From: Clostridiaceae bacterium
Lineage (GTDB): Bacteria; Bacillota; Clostridia; Lutisporales; Lutisporaceae
Length of the DNA: 5,240 bases
Assembly: GCA_028697435.1 (NCBI GenBank)
Contig: JAQVFD010000166.1
Location: 1-5,240, forward strand
Direction: 5' to 3'
The translations under genes and the position numbers were made by a program. The number at the start of each line of letters is the position of its first letter. The first letter of the stretch is position 1. Shown here one piece after another: positions 1 through 5,240 of the stretch. The notes below the pieces were generated by a model. The model saw nothing but the letters and a program-made list of their open reading frames with translations. It was not told where the DNA came from and did no database searches.

Positions 1-461
1 TGTGGGAAAAGGGAGCAACCTCAGGCTGCATACAGTCGGTGAAAGAGATATTTTATGATTGTGACGGGGACAGCCTCCTGTTGAAGGTAGAACAGACGGG
101 GGCAGCCTGCCATACAGGAAGCCGAAGCTGCTTTTACAGAAGCCTTTGGAAAGGTGAAGAAAGCGAAAGAGCTGCAAATATAGGGGAAGTGGTCGAAAGG
201 CTATACAACAAGGTGAGTGACAGAAGAGAGAATCCGGAAGAGGGCTCTTATACCTGCTATCTATTCAATAAGGGCATTGATAAGATATGCAAGAAAATAG
301 GGGAAGAGAGCACGGAGGTAGTAATAGCAGCTAAGAACGAAAACAAAGAAGAAACTATATATGAAATATCTGACTTGATTTACCATTTAACCGTATTGAT
401 GAAATATATGGATGTAACCTATGAGGATATAGCCGGTGAGCTTGTCAATAGATTCAGATAA
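1..461 (+). CDS. hisIE: Histidine biosynthesis bifunctional protein HisIE, 3' part (phosphoribosyl-AMP cyclohydrolase / phosphoribosyl-ATP pyrophosphatase)
   Basis: This gene is cut by the left edge; the reading frame is open from base 3 (W-E-K-G-A-T-S-G) to the TAA at 459-461. HisIE catalyses steps 2 and 3 of histidine synthesis in the cytoplasm: the HisE domain hydrolyses phosphoribosyl-ATP to phosphoribosyl-AMP, and the HisI domain opens its adenine ring. The HisI part shows the WEKGATSG segment, the metal-binding DCDGD motif (Cys codon at 60-62), and ACHTG and SCF, whose Cys codons at 108-110 and 129-131 match the zinc ligands known for the family. The HisE part follows from about base 175, with the helical GIDKICKKIGEESTEVVIAAKN region (about bases 273-338), which carries the acidic residues expected of a MazG-like pyrophosphatase, and ends normally in LVNRFR. 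A GTG at 39 is in frame but lies inside conserved HisI sequence, so it is not the start. Nothing looks broken apart from the window edge. It is probably the last gene of a his operon and unrelated in function to the genes that follow. Confidence 0.95.
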   Translation, partial: WEKGATSGCIQSVKEIFYDCDGDSLLLKVEQTGAACHTGSRSCFYRSLWKGEESERAANIGEVVERLYNKVSDRRENPEEGSYTCYLFNKGIDKICKKIGEESTEVVIAAKNENKEETIYEISDLIYHLTVLMKYMDVTYEDIAGELVNRFR

Positions 462-471
462 ACTCTCTTGC

Positions 472-500
472 TTGACTATGAGAACGAATAGGGTTAATAT
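472..500 (+). promoter_or_regulatory. Sigma-A-type promoter for the riboswitch-controlled transport operon
   Basis: A -35 hexamer TTGACT (472-477) and a -10 hexamer TAATAT (495-500) are separated by 17 bases, the optimal spacing for housekeeping sigma factor. Transcription would start at about 506-508, roughly 30 bases before the first riboswitch helix. The promoter lies only 11 bases after the hisIE stop codon and points toward the downstream genes. No terminator was seen between hisIE and this promoter, so some read-through from the his operon is possible. This is a motif match only. Confidence 0.65.
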
Positions 501-538
501 AAGTTTGGATATATGACTTACTAATAATAAAATAGAGT

Positions 539-647
539 TGTTTCCGATTCGGCAGTTTAAAAAGTGGTATTGCCGAACGGTAATACGGGAAGAACCGTAT
601 TCGAGGGTGTGGGTTAACCACCATGCCTCCCTTTTGGAAAGGAAACA
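539..647 (+). promoter_or_regulatory. Moco/Tuco (molybdenum or tungsten cofactor) riboswitch aptamer
   Basis: The leader RNA folds into a closing helix with three hairpins, ending in the conserved 3' core of the Moco RNA motif. Closing helix P1: TGTTTCC (539-545) with GGAAACA (641-647). Hairpin 1: TTCGGCA (548-554) with TGCCGAA (571-577). Hairpin 2: AATACGG (582-588) with CCGTATT (595-601), loop GAAGAA. Hairpin 3: GTGG (609-612) with CCAC (618-621), probably extended by 606-608 with 625-627. The segment GCCTCCC (625-631) followed by GGAAAGG (636-642) matches, from memory, the core of the Escherichia coli moaA leader (GCCUCCC, a few bases, then GGAAAGG leading into P1). Known Moco RNAs control cofactor synthesis and molybdate/tungstate transport genes, which fits the operon downstream. 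Variants proposed to sense the tungsten cofactor exist; I cannot decide between the two ligands here. Covariance-model scoring against Rfam MOCO_RNA_motif would settle the call. Confidence 0.75.
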
Positions 648-693
648 TTTTACGGACTGTGATTTGACGGTTTGTATTGTGTAGCGCCTTTCC
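636..693 (+). promoter_or_regulatory. Putative antiterminator pairing of the riboswitch expression platform
   Basis: GGAAAGG at 636-642, within the aptamer's 3' core, is perfectly complementary to CCTTTCC at 687-693, which covers part of the 5' arm and the loop of the terminator. The two pairings exclude each other. With ligand bound, 641-642 is held in P1 and the terminator can form. Without ligand, 636-642 can pair with 687-693 and break the terminator. This predicts an OFF switch, meaning cofactor represses the transport operon. The model is inferred from base complementarity only. Confidence 0.45.
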
Positions 694-710
694 CAAGGCG
701 CTTTTATTTT
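683..710 (+). terminator. Intrinsic terminator in the leader (riboswitch expression platform)
   Basis: An 8-bp perfect stem AGCGCCTT (683-690) with AAGGCGCT (695-702), a TCCC tetraloop, and a U-rich tail TTTTATTTT (702-710) make a strong Rho-independent terminator. It lies 36 bases after the aptamer and ends 25 bases before the ATG of the first transport gene. It therefore cannot serve as the end of hisIE alone; its position is that of a riboswitch-controlled attenuator. Confidence 0.9.
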
Positions 711-723
711 GGGAAATTTTATA

Positions 724-730
724 AAGGAGG
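724..730 (+). promoter_or_regulatory. Ribosome binding site that fixes the start of the CRP/WtpA-like fusion gene
   Basis: AAGGAGG lies 5 bases before the ATG at 736. An in-frame TTG at 709 would make a protein 9 residues longer, but that codon falls in the terminator's U-tract and has no Shine-Dalgarno sequence. The ATG at 736 is therefore the start. Confidence 0.9.
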
Positions 731-735
731 ATTTT

Positions 736-2046
736 ATGAGCAATTACCGTGACTATCTACCCGAATTGAAGAGTACGACACTGTTTCAGAATATTGAGGA
801 CGAGTCGCTAATTGCACTGCTCGAGGTAATGAACCCTGAAATTGTGTGTCGTAAGGCAGGAACGCGAGGAATGCCGCCCATTGATATGGACAAGGGTATT
901 TTTTGTGTAGTTCTTAAGGGAAAGCCTCTTGAGCAGCTGGATCCGCGATTGGACAAATATAATATGCCTAAGTCCAACGAACCCGGCATGATGATGGGGG
1001 AAATCCCCTGTTTATCGGAAATGCTCAAGAGCCGCGCACCTAAGATGAAATTCAAGGGTCCGCCCCACGGAGGTCCGAAAAATGATACCTTCGATTTATA
1101 CATGCTCCGAATGAGCGGAGAAATGCTCACCGGATTTTACGGGGAGAAACACAGCAAAGCCCAAGGGATTATGCTGCGCAATTTTCTTGGTATTCTTGCC
1201 CAGAAGGTCACCGATGTGCGTAAGGAGAAAGCAGATGCTGTTGCGGCAGTCGAAGCTGAGCTTGCACCCTATCGCCTACATGTGTTCTGCGCCGGTGCAT
1301 CAATGAAATTAGCGAAGGCAACCGCTGAGAAGTGGAATGAGATTCACCCCGAGCTACCAGCTGTCGTTACTCCAGGTGGTTCCGTTGATCTAATAAGAGA
1401 TTGCATAAGCGGCGAGGCCTGTGACTTGATTATCTCTGCGGATGATGAGATTATCCGCTCCATGATGCTGCCGGATTATGCAGACGGATATCGCATTTGG
1501 GCGGGTAATAAGATGGTGATAACAGGGGAGGACATTACCACTGAAAACTGGGAGGATAAGCTTCTTGCAGAAGATGCAACTTTTAAGCACCATAATCCCT
1601 ACGGGGATCCCGGAGGCTATCGCGCTGTCATGGCAATGCTTTTAGCTGATGCTTACAAGCCGGGTCTTACAAACCGTCTGATGAATCATCCGGGACACAT
1701 CGGCATGGACAAGAACCCGGGTCCCTTTGGCAACATACAGCAGGCAAAATATGAATTCATGTACCATTCCGGTGCAAAGATGTCGGGTAAGAACTTTGCG
1801 GAACTGCCTGCTATAATGGACCTTTCAGAACCGGCCTTAGCCGAAGAATATTCAAAGGTAGGCTTTGCAGTGGACGACAAGAACACTGTGACCGCAACAC
1901 CGATAAACCACGCCCTTACGATTCCGAAAGCCGCTCTACATAAAGAGGCAGCAAAGGAATTTGCCAAAATGTTTTTGGAAATTGATAAGGAGGCAGAGGG
2001 TTTCCTTCCCCGTGAGGGCATTATTGGGCAAGATCCAATAAAATAG
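736..2046 (+). CDS. Cytoplasmic fusion protein: CRP-like sensor domain joined to a WtpA/ModA-like molybdate/tungstate-binding domain
   Basis: The protein is 436 residues. It begins MSNYRDYLPE and has no signal peptide, lipobox or membrane segment, so it is predicted cytoplasmic. Residues about 7-160 resemble the effector domain of clostridial CRP/FNR regulators: LFQNIEDESL at 16-25, the strand KGIFCVVLKG at 53-62, an MMGEIPCL segment at 86-93 at the position of the phosphate-binding cassette, then a helix at about 142-178 (LRNFLGILAQKV onward) like the CRP dimerisation helix. A K/P/G/H-rich loop (about 97-116) replaces the usual cyclic-nucleotide cassette, so cAMP binding is doubtful. No helix-turn-helix follows. 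Instead, residues about 181-436 match WtpA/ModA-type oxyanion-binding proteins: LHVFCAGAS (181-189), GGSVDLIRD (214-222), CDLIISADD (229-237), MMLPDYADGY (243-252), NPYGDPGGYR (287-296), KYEFMYHSG (338-346) and a C-terminal PINHALTIPK. D291 and E340 correspond to the two carboxylates that give WtpA/archaeal ModA proteins six-fold Mo/W coordination. It is the first gene after the Moco-type leader, 34 bases before the lipoprotein gene. Domain identities are from recalled family patterns. Its role (sensor, buffer, chaperone or transporter regulator) is unknown. Confidence 0.8.
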   Translation: MSNYRDYLPELKSTTLFQNIEDESLIALLEVMNPEIVCRKAGTRGMPPIDMDKGIFCVVLKGKPLEQLDPRLDKYNMPKSNEPGMMMGEIPCLSEMLKSRAPKMKFKGPPHGGPKNDTFDLYMLRMSGEMLTGFYGEKHSKAQGIMLRNFLGILAQKVTDVRKEKADAVAAVEAELAPYRLHVFCAGASMKLAKATAEKWNEIHPELPAVVTPGGSVDLIRDCISGEACDLIISADDEIIRSMMLPDYADGYRIWAGNKMVITGEDITTENWEDKLLAEDATFKHHNPYGDPGGYRAVMAMLLADAYKPGLTNRLMNHPGHIGMDKNPGPFGNIQQAKYEFMYHSGAKMSGKNFAELPAIMDLSEPALAEEYSKVGFAVDDKNTVTATPINHALTIPKAALHKEAAKEFAKMFLEIDKEAEGFLPREGIIGQDPIK

Positions 2047-2080
2047 CAGAACCAAAATTTAAATATTTAAGGAGGACAAC

Positions 2081-3232
2081 ATGAAGAGATTTAGAAAAGG
2101 CATCAGCCTTATTATAGTGTTTATTTTGATTGTAGCAATAGTTTCCGGTTGTACGAAAGATAATCCCGGCACAACAGAACCGGTCCAAGAGACAAATCCC
2201 GAACCGGTGGAAAGAACTGTTACTGTTACCGACATGAGCGGCGATACCGTAACCATCAATGGAGAAGTCAAAAAGATTATTAATCTGTGGCCTGCGGGAA
2301 CCTCTTCCTTCTTTGTAATGGGTGCAGGCGACCTAATTGCCGGACTTGCAGTAAACAGTCCCGCCACCATGAACTCATGGACACAGCTGTTTTATCCTGA
2401 GTGTGTCAACATTCCCGCTCTCGGAAGCACAACTCCCACTATAGAAAACCTCATAAAGCTTGAACCGGATCTGGTAATTATACATCCGAGTACTGCAAAA
2501 GACGGCTTTGCACAAAAAATCCGTGAAGTTGGTATTCCGGCTATTAATATTAATTTTAGCAACTATGAAACAATGATTCAGGCTTATACAATCCTCGGGG
2601 AAGTGCTGGGAGGAGAATATCAGGGAAAACTCAACCTTTGGAGCTCTGCTGTTGAAACTAAGCTGGCCAAAGTGAGAAGCCTCACCGACGGCATACAGGA
2701 AGCAGATCGTCCTGTAGTATACTATATTGCGGGGCAGACTGATTCTCTCACCACAACTATGGCTGCAAACAGTATCATAAGTGACTGGGTTGAGTCTGCC
2801 GGTGGTGTTTATGCACCAAGGTTAATGGATTTGGCCGCTTCGGCGGAAGTGACTCCGGAAGCTGTTTTTAAAGTAAATCCTGATGTGATTATATGCGCCG
2901 GCGTCTATCAGCAAATAGAGAAAAATGCCGTAGAAACCACGGAGGGGTGGAAAGACCTAAAGGCTGCTACTACAGGAAGAATATATACCAATCCTTATGC
3001 ATGTTTCAACTGGGACCGTTTCGGTCTTGAAAGCCAGCTCCAGATAAATTATGCACTGATGTGCATTCAGCCTGAAATTGCATCGGCTAACGGTATTACA
3101 AAAAAAACCATGATAAACGAGATCATTGATTTCTATAAGAAATATACCGATTTTGAACTGAGTACTACACAAGCCGAGTACATGCTTAATGGTCTCCGCC
3201 CTGATGGTACGGCGGAATTCCCCGTTAAGTAA
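2081..3232 (+). CDS. FecB/BtuF/MolA-type substrate-binding lipoprotein, probably for molybdate/tungstate
   Basis: The protein is 383 residues. It starts at an ATG with AAGGAGG (2069-2075) 5 bases upstream. The N-terminus is a lipoprotein signal: basic MKRFRKG, a hydrophobic stretch (8-20) and the lipobox VSGC with the acylated Cys at 24, followed by a Pro/Thr/Glu-rich tether to about residue 45. The mature part has the PF01497 fold pattern of the type II ABC importer binding proteins: an N-lobe starting VTVTDMSGDTVTI (47-59), LEPDLVIIHPS (127-137), a long bridging helix (about 166-200), then a C-lobe with VTPEAVFKVNPDVII (257-271) and NWDRFGLES (310-318), the equivalent of the WDRPG-type loop of this family. 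The C-terminal segment (FYKKYTDFELS, 351-361) is common in this family. The fold alone does not tell iron-siderophore, heme, cobalamin or molybdate binding apart. The Moco-like leader and the WtpA-like neighbour favour molybdate or tungstate, as for Haemophilus MolA. It delivers substrate to the permease and ATPase that follow. Confidence 0.85.
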   Translation: MKRFRKGISLIIVFILIVAIVSGCTKDNPGTTEPVQETNPEPVERTVTVTDMSGDTVTINGEVKKIINLWPAGTSSFFVMGAGDLIAGLAVNSPATMNSWTQLFYPECVNIPALGSTTPTIENLIKLEPDLVIIHPSTAKDGFAQKIREVGIPAININFSNYETMIQAYTILGEVLGGEYQGKLNLWSSAVETKLAKVRSLTDGIQEADRPVVYYIAGQTDSLTTTMAANSIISDWVESAGGVYAPRLMDLAASAEVTPEAVFKVNPDVIICAGVYQQIEKNAVETTEGWKDLKAATTGRIYTNPYACFNWDRFGLESQLQINYALMCIQPEIASANGITKKTMINEIIDFYKKYTDFELSTTQAEYMLNGLRPDGTAEFPVK

Positions 3233-3268
3233 CCCCACAGCAATATGAAAAAAACAGATTTCAGTAAG

Positions 3269-3301
3269 CATGACCTTTCTCCTGCAAAGGGAAAGGTCAT
3301 G
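3269..3301 (+). promoter_or_regulatory. Hairpin overlapping the ribosome binding site and start codon of the permease
   Basis: CATGACCTTTC (3269-3279) pairs perfectly with GAAAGGTCATG (3291-3301), 11 bp, extended by a G-U (3280/3290) and a C-G (3281/3289) to 13 bp with a 7-base loop. No U-tract follows, so it is not a standard terminator. The 3' arm contains the only purine-rich Shine-Dalgarno-like stretch here (AAAGGGAAAGG, 3286-3296) and the ATG at 3299. The structure could lower permease translation relative to the binding protein, or protect the 3' end of the binding-protein mRNA. Which of these it does is inference. Confidence 0.7.
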
Positions 3302-4333
3302 TCTCAAAATAATAGCTTGGGTTATGTTTTAAGATTTCAAGGGATACTATGGCTGTCAGTAATAATACTTATGGTTGTTTTTGTGCTGTCATTGGTTGTG
3401 GGGCAATACAGAGTGCCATTGGAAGAGACTTTTCGAATTATGTTTTCAAAAATTTTTACAATAAATAGAACCTGGGATAATATTCAGCAGGCAGTTATAA
3501 TGGACCTTCGCTTGCCGAGGACCGTTGCCGCTGTTATAATAGGTGCTGCACTGTCACTTTCGGGTGCAACCTATCAGAGTATATTTAAAAATCCTATGGT
3601 GTCTCCCGACCTCCTGGGAGTATCTTCCGGCGCGTGTGTCGGTGCTGCTTCAGCTATACTTTTGAATGGGAGTAGTATTCTCATACAGATTAGTGCTTTC
3701 GCAGGAGGGCTGATTGCTGTGGCAATCACCCTTATGATACCACGTTTGATTCGCAACGAATCCACCACCGTCCTGGTACTTTCAGGCATTGTAATCAGCA
3801 GCTTGATGTCCTCAATAATGAGTATCATCAAGTTTGTAGCGGATACAGACACGCAATTGGCTGAGATTACCTATTGGATGATGGGCTCTTTTGCAATGAC
3901 TACTTTTGAAAGTATGCTTCCGGTCCTTCCGACAATCCTGATTCCGATGGCAGTCATTTTGATGATGAGGTATCGGCTTAATGTACTTTCTCTGGGGGAT
4001 AATGAAGCGAAATCGCTTGGAATCAATCTTCGTACCACCCGGGGAATGTTCATACTGTGTTCCACACTGATTACTGCCAGTAGTGTATGCCTATCCGGTA
4101 CAATAGGATGGGTAGGTCTTGTGATTCCACATACTGCCCGTATGGTTATAGGATCAGATAATAAAAGGATGCTTCCCATTGCAATGATCTTCGGAGGGGT
4201 TTTTATGCTGTTTATTGATATACTCTGCAGAACAATCACTGCCGCCGAACTAAGGCTTGGTATTCTGACCGGTGTGATAGGAGCTCCCTTTTTCATATTC
4301 ATCCTGTTCAAGCAAAGGAGGCAAGTTCAATGA
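3299..4333 (+). CDS. FecCD/BtuC/MolB-type ABC importer permease
   Basis: With the start at 3299 the protein is 344 residues, the usual size of the family. It forms the homodimeric membrane channel of a type II importer, normally about ten helices per subunit. Hydrophobic segments appear at about 15-34, 73-92, 105-122, 127-147, 157-179, 205-223, 249-266, 268-284, 292-310 and 321-337. Family signatures are RLPRTVAAVIIGAALSLSGA (71-90) followed by TYQSIFKNPMVSPDLLGVSSGA (91-112), SLGDNEAKSLGIN (231-243) forming the coupling loop for the ATPase, SGTIGWVGLVIPHTAR (266-281), and the C-terminal ELRLGILTGVIGAPFF (317-332). An in-frame ATG at 3245 would add 18 polar residues but has no ribosome binding site, and those codons run through the 3269-3301 hairpin. 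I prefer 3299 but cannot exclude 3245. The stop codon overlaps the ATPase start (ATGA), indicating translational coupling. Substrate is assigned by context only. Confidence 0.9.
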   Translation: MSQNNSLGYVLRFQGILWLSVIILMVVFVLSLVVGQYRVPLEETFRIMFSKIFTINRTWDNIQQAVIMDLRLPRTVAAVIIGAALSLSGATYQSIFKNPMVSPDLLGVSSGACVGAASAILLNGSSILIQISAFAGGLIAVAITLMIPRLIRNESTTVLVLSGIVISSLMSSIMSIIKFVADTDTQLAEITYWMMGSFAMTTFESMLPVLPTILIPMAVILMMRYRLNVLSLGDNEAKSLGINLRTTRGMFILCSTLITASSVCLSGTIGWVGLVIPHTARMVIGSDNKRMLPIAMIFGGVFMLFIDILCRTITAAELRLGILTGVIGAPFFIFILFKQRRQVQ

Positions 4334-5100
4334 TACTGGAAGTAAACAATCTCAGTTTTCATTATCATAATGGCCCTATGATTTTCAGCAATGTCAATTT
4401 CAACGTGGATAATGGGGAAGTGCTTTCAATTCTGGGTACCAATGGCGCAGGAAAATCCACACTTCTTAATTGCATTGCAAATCTGTACAAACCTATGTCA
4501 GGAAAAATCCTTCTCAATGGAAAGCCAATGTCACGGATGAGCCTCAGGGGAGTAGCACGGATTGTGGGATATGTACCGCAAATCCATACACCGGCATACG
4601 CCTATTCCGTACGGGAGTTTACAGTCATGGGGCGAACGCCCTATATCGGTGCCTTCAAAACGCCAAGCACTGAGGATTACAGAATCGCTGATGAAGCATT
4701 GGAGCGGATGGGAATCATATACCTGAGAGACAAGTCATACACAGAAATATCCGGTGGCGAGCGGCAACAGGCAATGATAGCGCGGGTGATTGCACAGCAA
4801 CCTCAGCTAATCCTCTTAGATGAGCCTACTGCACACCTGGATTATGGTAACCAATATCGTGTGGTACAGATGATACGTCAACTGGCTTCAGAGGGATACG
4901 CGTTGATAATGACTACCCACAATCCGGAACACGCCATCATTCTCAATGGAAAAGTTGCCATTCTGAATCGCCGTGGAGTGTTAGGGATCGGGCAAGCAGC
5001 GGAAACACTCAGTGCAGAAACACTTTCCAATCTATATGGGCTTTCTATCAAGACCGTATATGACCACGATGCAAAACGAAATGTCTGCGTTGTTTGCTAA
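4330..5100 (+). CDS. FecE/BtuD/MolC-type ABC importer ATPase
   Basis: The protein is 256 residues and complete. It powers the importer by ATP hydrolysis on the cytoplasmic face of the permease. All nucleotide-binding motifs are intact: Walker A GTNGAGKST (36-44), Q-loop YVPQ (Q84), signature ISGGERQQ (140-147), Walker B LILLDEP (160-166) with catalytic E165, D-loop AHLD (168-171) and H-loop H197. The length and the segment VMGRTPYIGAF (99-109) are typical of the FecE/BtuD subfamily, not of ModC: there is no C-terminal molybdate-binding MOP/TOBE domain, and the chain simply ends after NLYGLSI and VYDHDAKRNVCVVC. The terminal CVVC is an odd ending. Start: ATG at 4330, overlapping the permease stop by 4 bases, with AAAGGAGG at 4314-4321 (8-base spacing) inside the permease gene. 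No terminator is evident just after the TAA. Confidence 0.93.
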   Translation: MILEVNNLSFHYHNGPMIFSNVNFNVDNGEVLSILGTNGAGKSTLLNCIANLYKPMSGKILLNGKPMSRMSLRGVARIVGYVPQIHTPAYAYSVREFTVMGRTPYIGAFKTPSTEDYRIADEALERMGIIYLRDKSYTEISGGERQQAMIARVIAQQPQLILLDEPTAHLDYGNQYRVVQMIRQLASEGYALIMTTHNPEHAIILNGKVAILNRRGVLGIGQAAETLSAETLSNLYGLSIKTVYDHDAKRNVCVVC

Positions 5101-5137
5101 AAAAAGCGATGCTTAGGATTGCCTATTCTACGCCCCT

Positions 5138-5240
5138 TTATATCACCCACACAGGCACAATCAGATTTTCACTGTCAAAGGCCGACAGACGGTCACTTGT
5201 ACAGATTACTGCACCGGTGCCACGGGATAATGTCGCTTTA
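5138..5240 (-). CDS. C-terminal fragment of an unidentified convergent gene (partial)
   Basis: On the minus strand a frame is open from the window edge to a TAA (bases 5138-5140 on the + strand). It gives about 33 residues ending GTGAVICTSDRLSAFDSENL then IVPVWVI. The composition is protein-like, whereas the competing + strand frame (ATG at 5109) has no ribosome binding site and reads like an antisense shadow. I do not recognise the family. If real, this gene converges on the ATPase gene with a gap of only 37 bases, making the ATPase the last gene of its operon. A short AAGC/GCTT stem followed by seven Ts (minus-strand reading, about 5099-5117) is too weak to call a terminator. Confidence 0.4.
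   Translation of the reverse strand, partial: KATLSRGTGAVICTSDRLSAFDSENLIVPVWVI

Noticed and set aside
39..41. GTG as the start of a stand-alone protein of 140 residues
   Set aside because: The same frame is open to the left edge and encodes conserved HisI sequence (WEKGATSG) upstream of it.
539..647. Cobalamin riboswitch, which would suit a BtuCDF-type importer
   Set aside because: No B12-box-like sequence is present, while the Moco-type 3' core and P1 are.
709..735. N-terminal extension of the fusion protein from a TTG at 709
   Set aside because: The codon lies in the terminator U-tract and lacks a ribosome binding site, while AAGGAGG sits 5 bases before the ATG at 736.
387..743. Minus-strand open frames across the leader (387-743 and 454-696)
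   Set aside because: They overlap hisIE, the riboswitch and the terminator, show no recognisable protein features, and the sequence is explained by RNA structure on the + strand.
3245..3298. Permease start at ATG 3245
   Set aside because: There is no Shine-Dalgarno sequence before it, and the extra 18 residues are polar and encoded across the hairpin. It is kept only as an alternative.
3269..3301. Intrinsic terminator between the binding-protein and permease genes
   Set aside because: The stem is strong but no run of Ts follows, and the permease must be co-expressed with its partners.
4470..4673. Second + strand frame inside the ATPase gene
   Set aside because: It overlaps intact, motif-rich ATPase sequence and has no ribosome binding site or recognisable features.
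5109..5240. Downstream + strand gene starting at ATG 5109
   Set aside because: It has no ribosome binding site and reads like the antisense of the more natural minus-strand frame. It remains open at the window edge, so it is not fully excluded.
1..5240. Mobile elements, CRISPR arrays, tRNA or rRNA genes
   Set aside because: No transposase, direct-repeat array, or RNA gene pattern was seen on either strand.

Overview
The window looks like chromosomal DNA from an anaerobic, Clostridia-like Firmicute. The reasons are moderately AT-rich DNA, strong AAGGAGG-type ribosome binding sites, a Gram-positive style lipoprotein signal on the binding protein, a sigma-A-like promoter, and an N-terminal CRP-like domain of the kind common in clostridial regulators. 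No species can be named from the sequence alone.

Layout. Positions 1-461 hold the 3' end of a fused histidine gene (hisIE), probably the last gene of a his operon. Positions 462-735 form a 274-base regulatory leader. It contains a good promoter (472-500), an RNA with the hallmarks of the molybdenum/tungsten cofactor (Moco/Tuco) riboswitch (about 539-647), a possible antiterminator, and a strong intrinsic terminator (683-710) just before the first gene. Four genes follow on the + strand: (a) 736-2046, a protein without a signal peptide that joins a CRP-like sensor domain to a WtpA/ModA-like molybdate/tungstate-binding domain; (b) 2081-3232, a lipoprotein of the FecB/BtuF/MolA binding-protein family; (c) 3299-4333, a FecCD/BtuC/MolB-type permease, whose start lies in a 13-bp hairpin; (d) 4330-5100, a FecE/BtuD/MolC-type ATPase overlapping the permease by 4 bases. 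The last 140 bases probably hold the C-terminal end of an unidentified gene on the opposite strand.

How it fits together. Genes b-d form a complete type II (BtuCDF-like) ABC importer. The family also serves iron siderophores, heme and cobalamin. The Moco-type leader and the WtpA-like domain in gene (a) argue that this one imports molybdate or tungstate, as MolABC does. The leader would shut the operon off by transcription termination when the cofactor is plentiful.

The unusual element is gene (a). An oxyanion-binding domain normally found outside the membrane is here apparently cytoplasmic and sits where a CRP-family protein would carry its DNA-binding domain. Its role is unknown to me. Cytoplasmic oxyanion sensor, buffer, chaperone or transporter regulator are the reasonable hypotheses.
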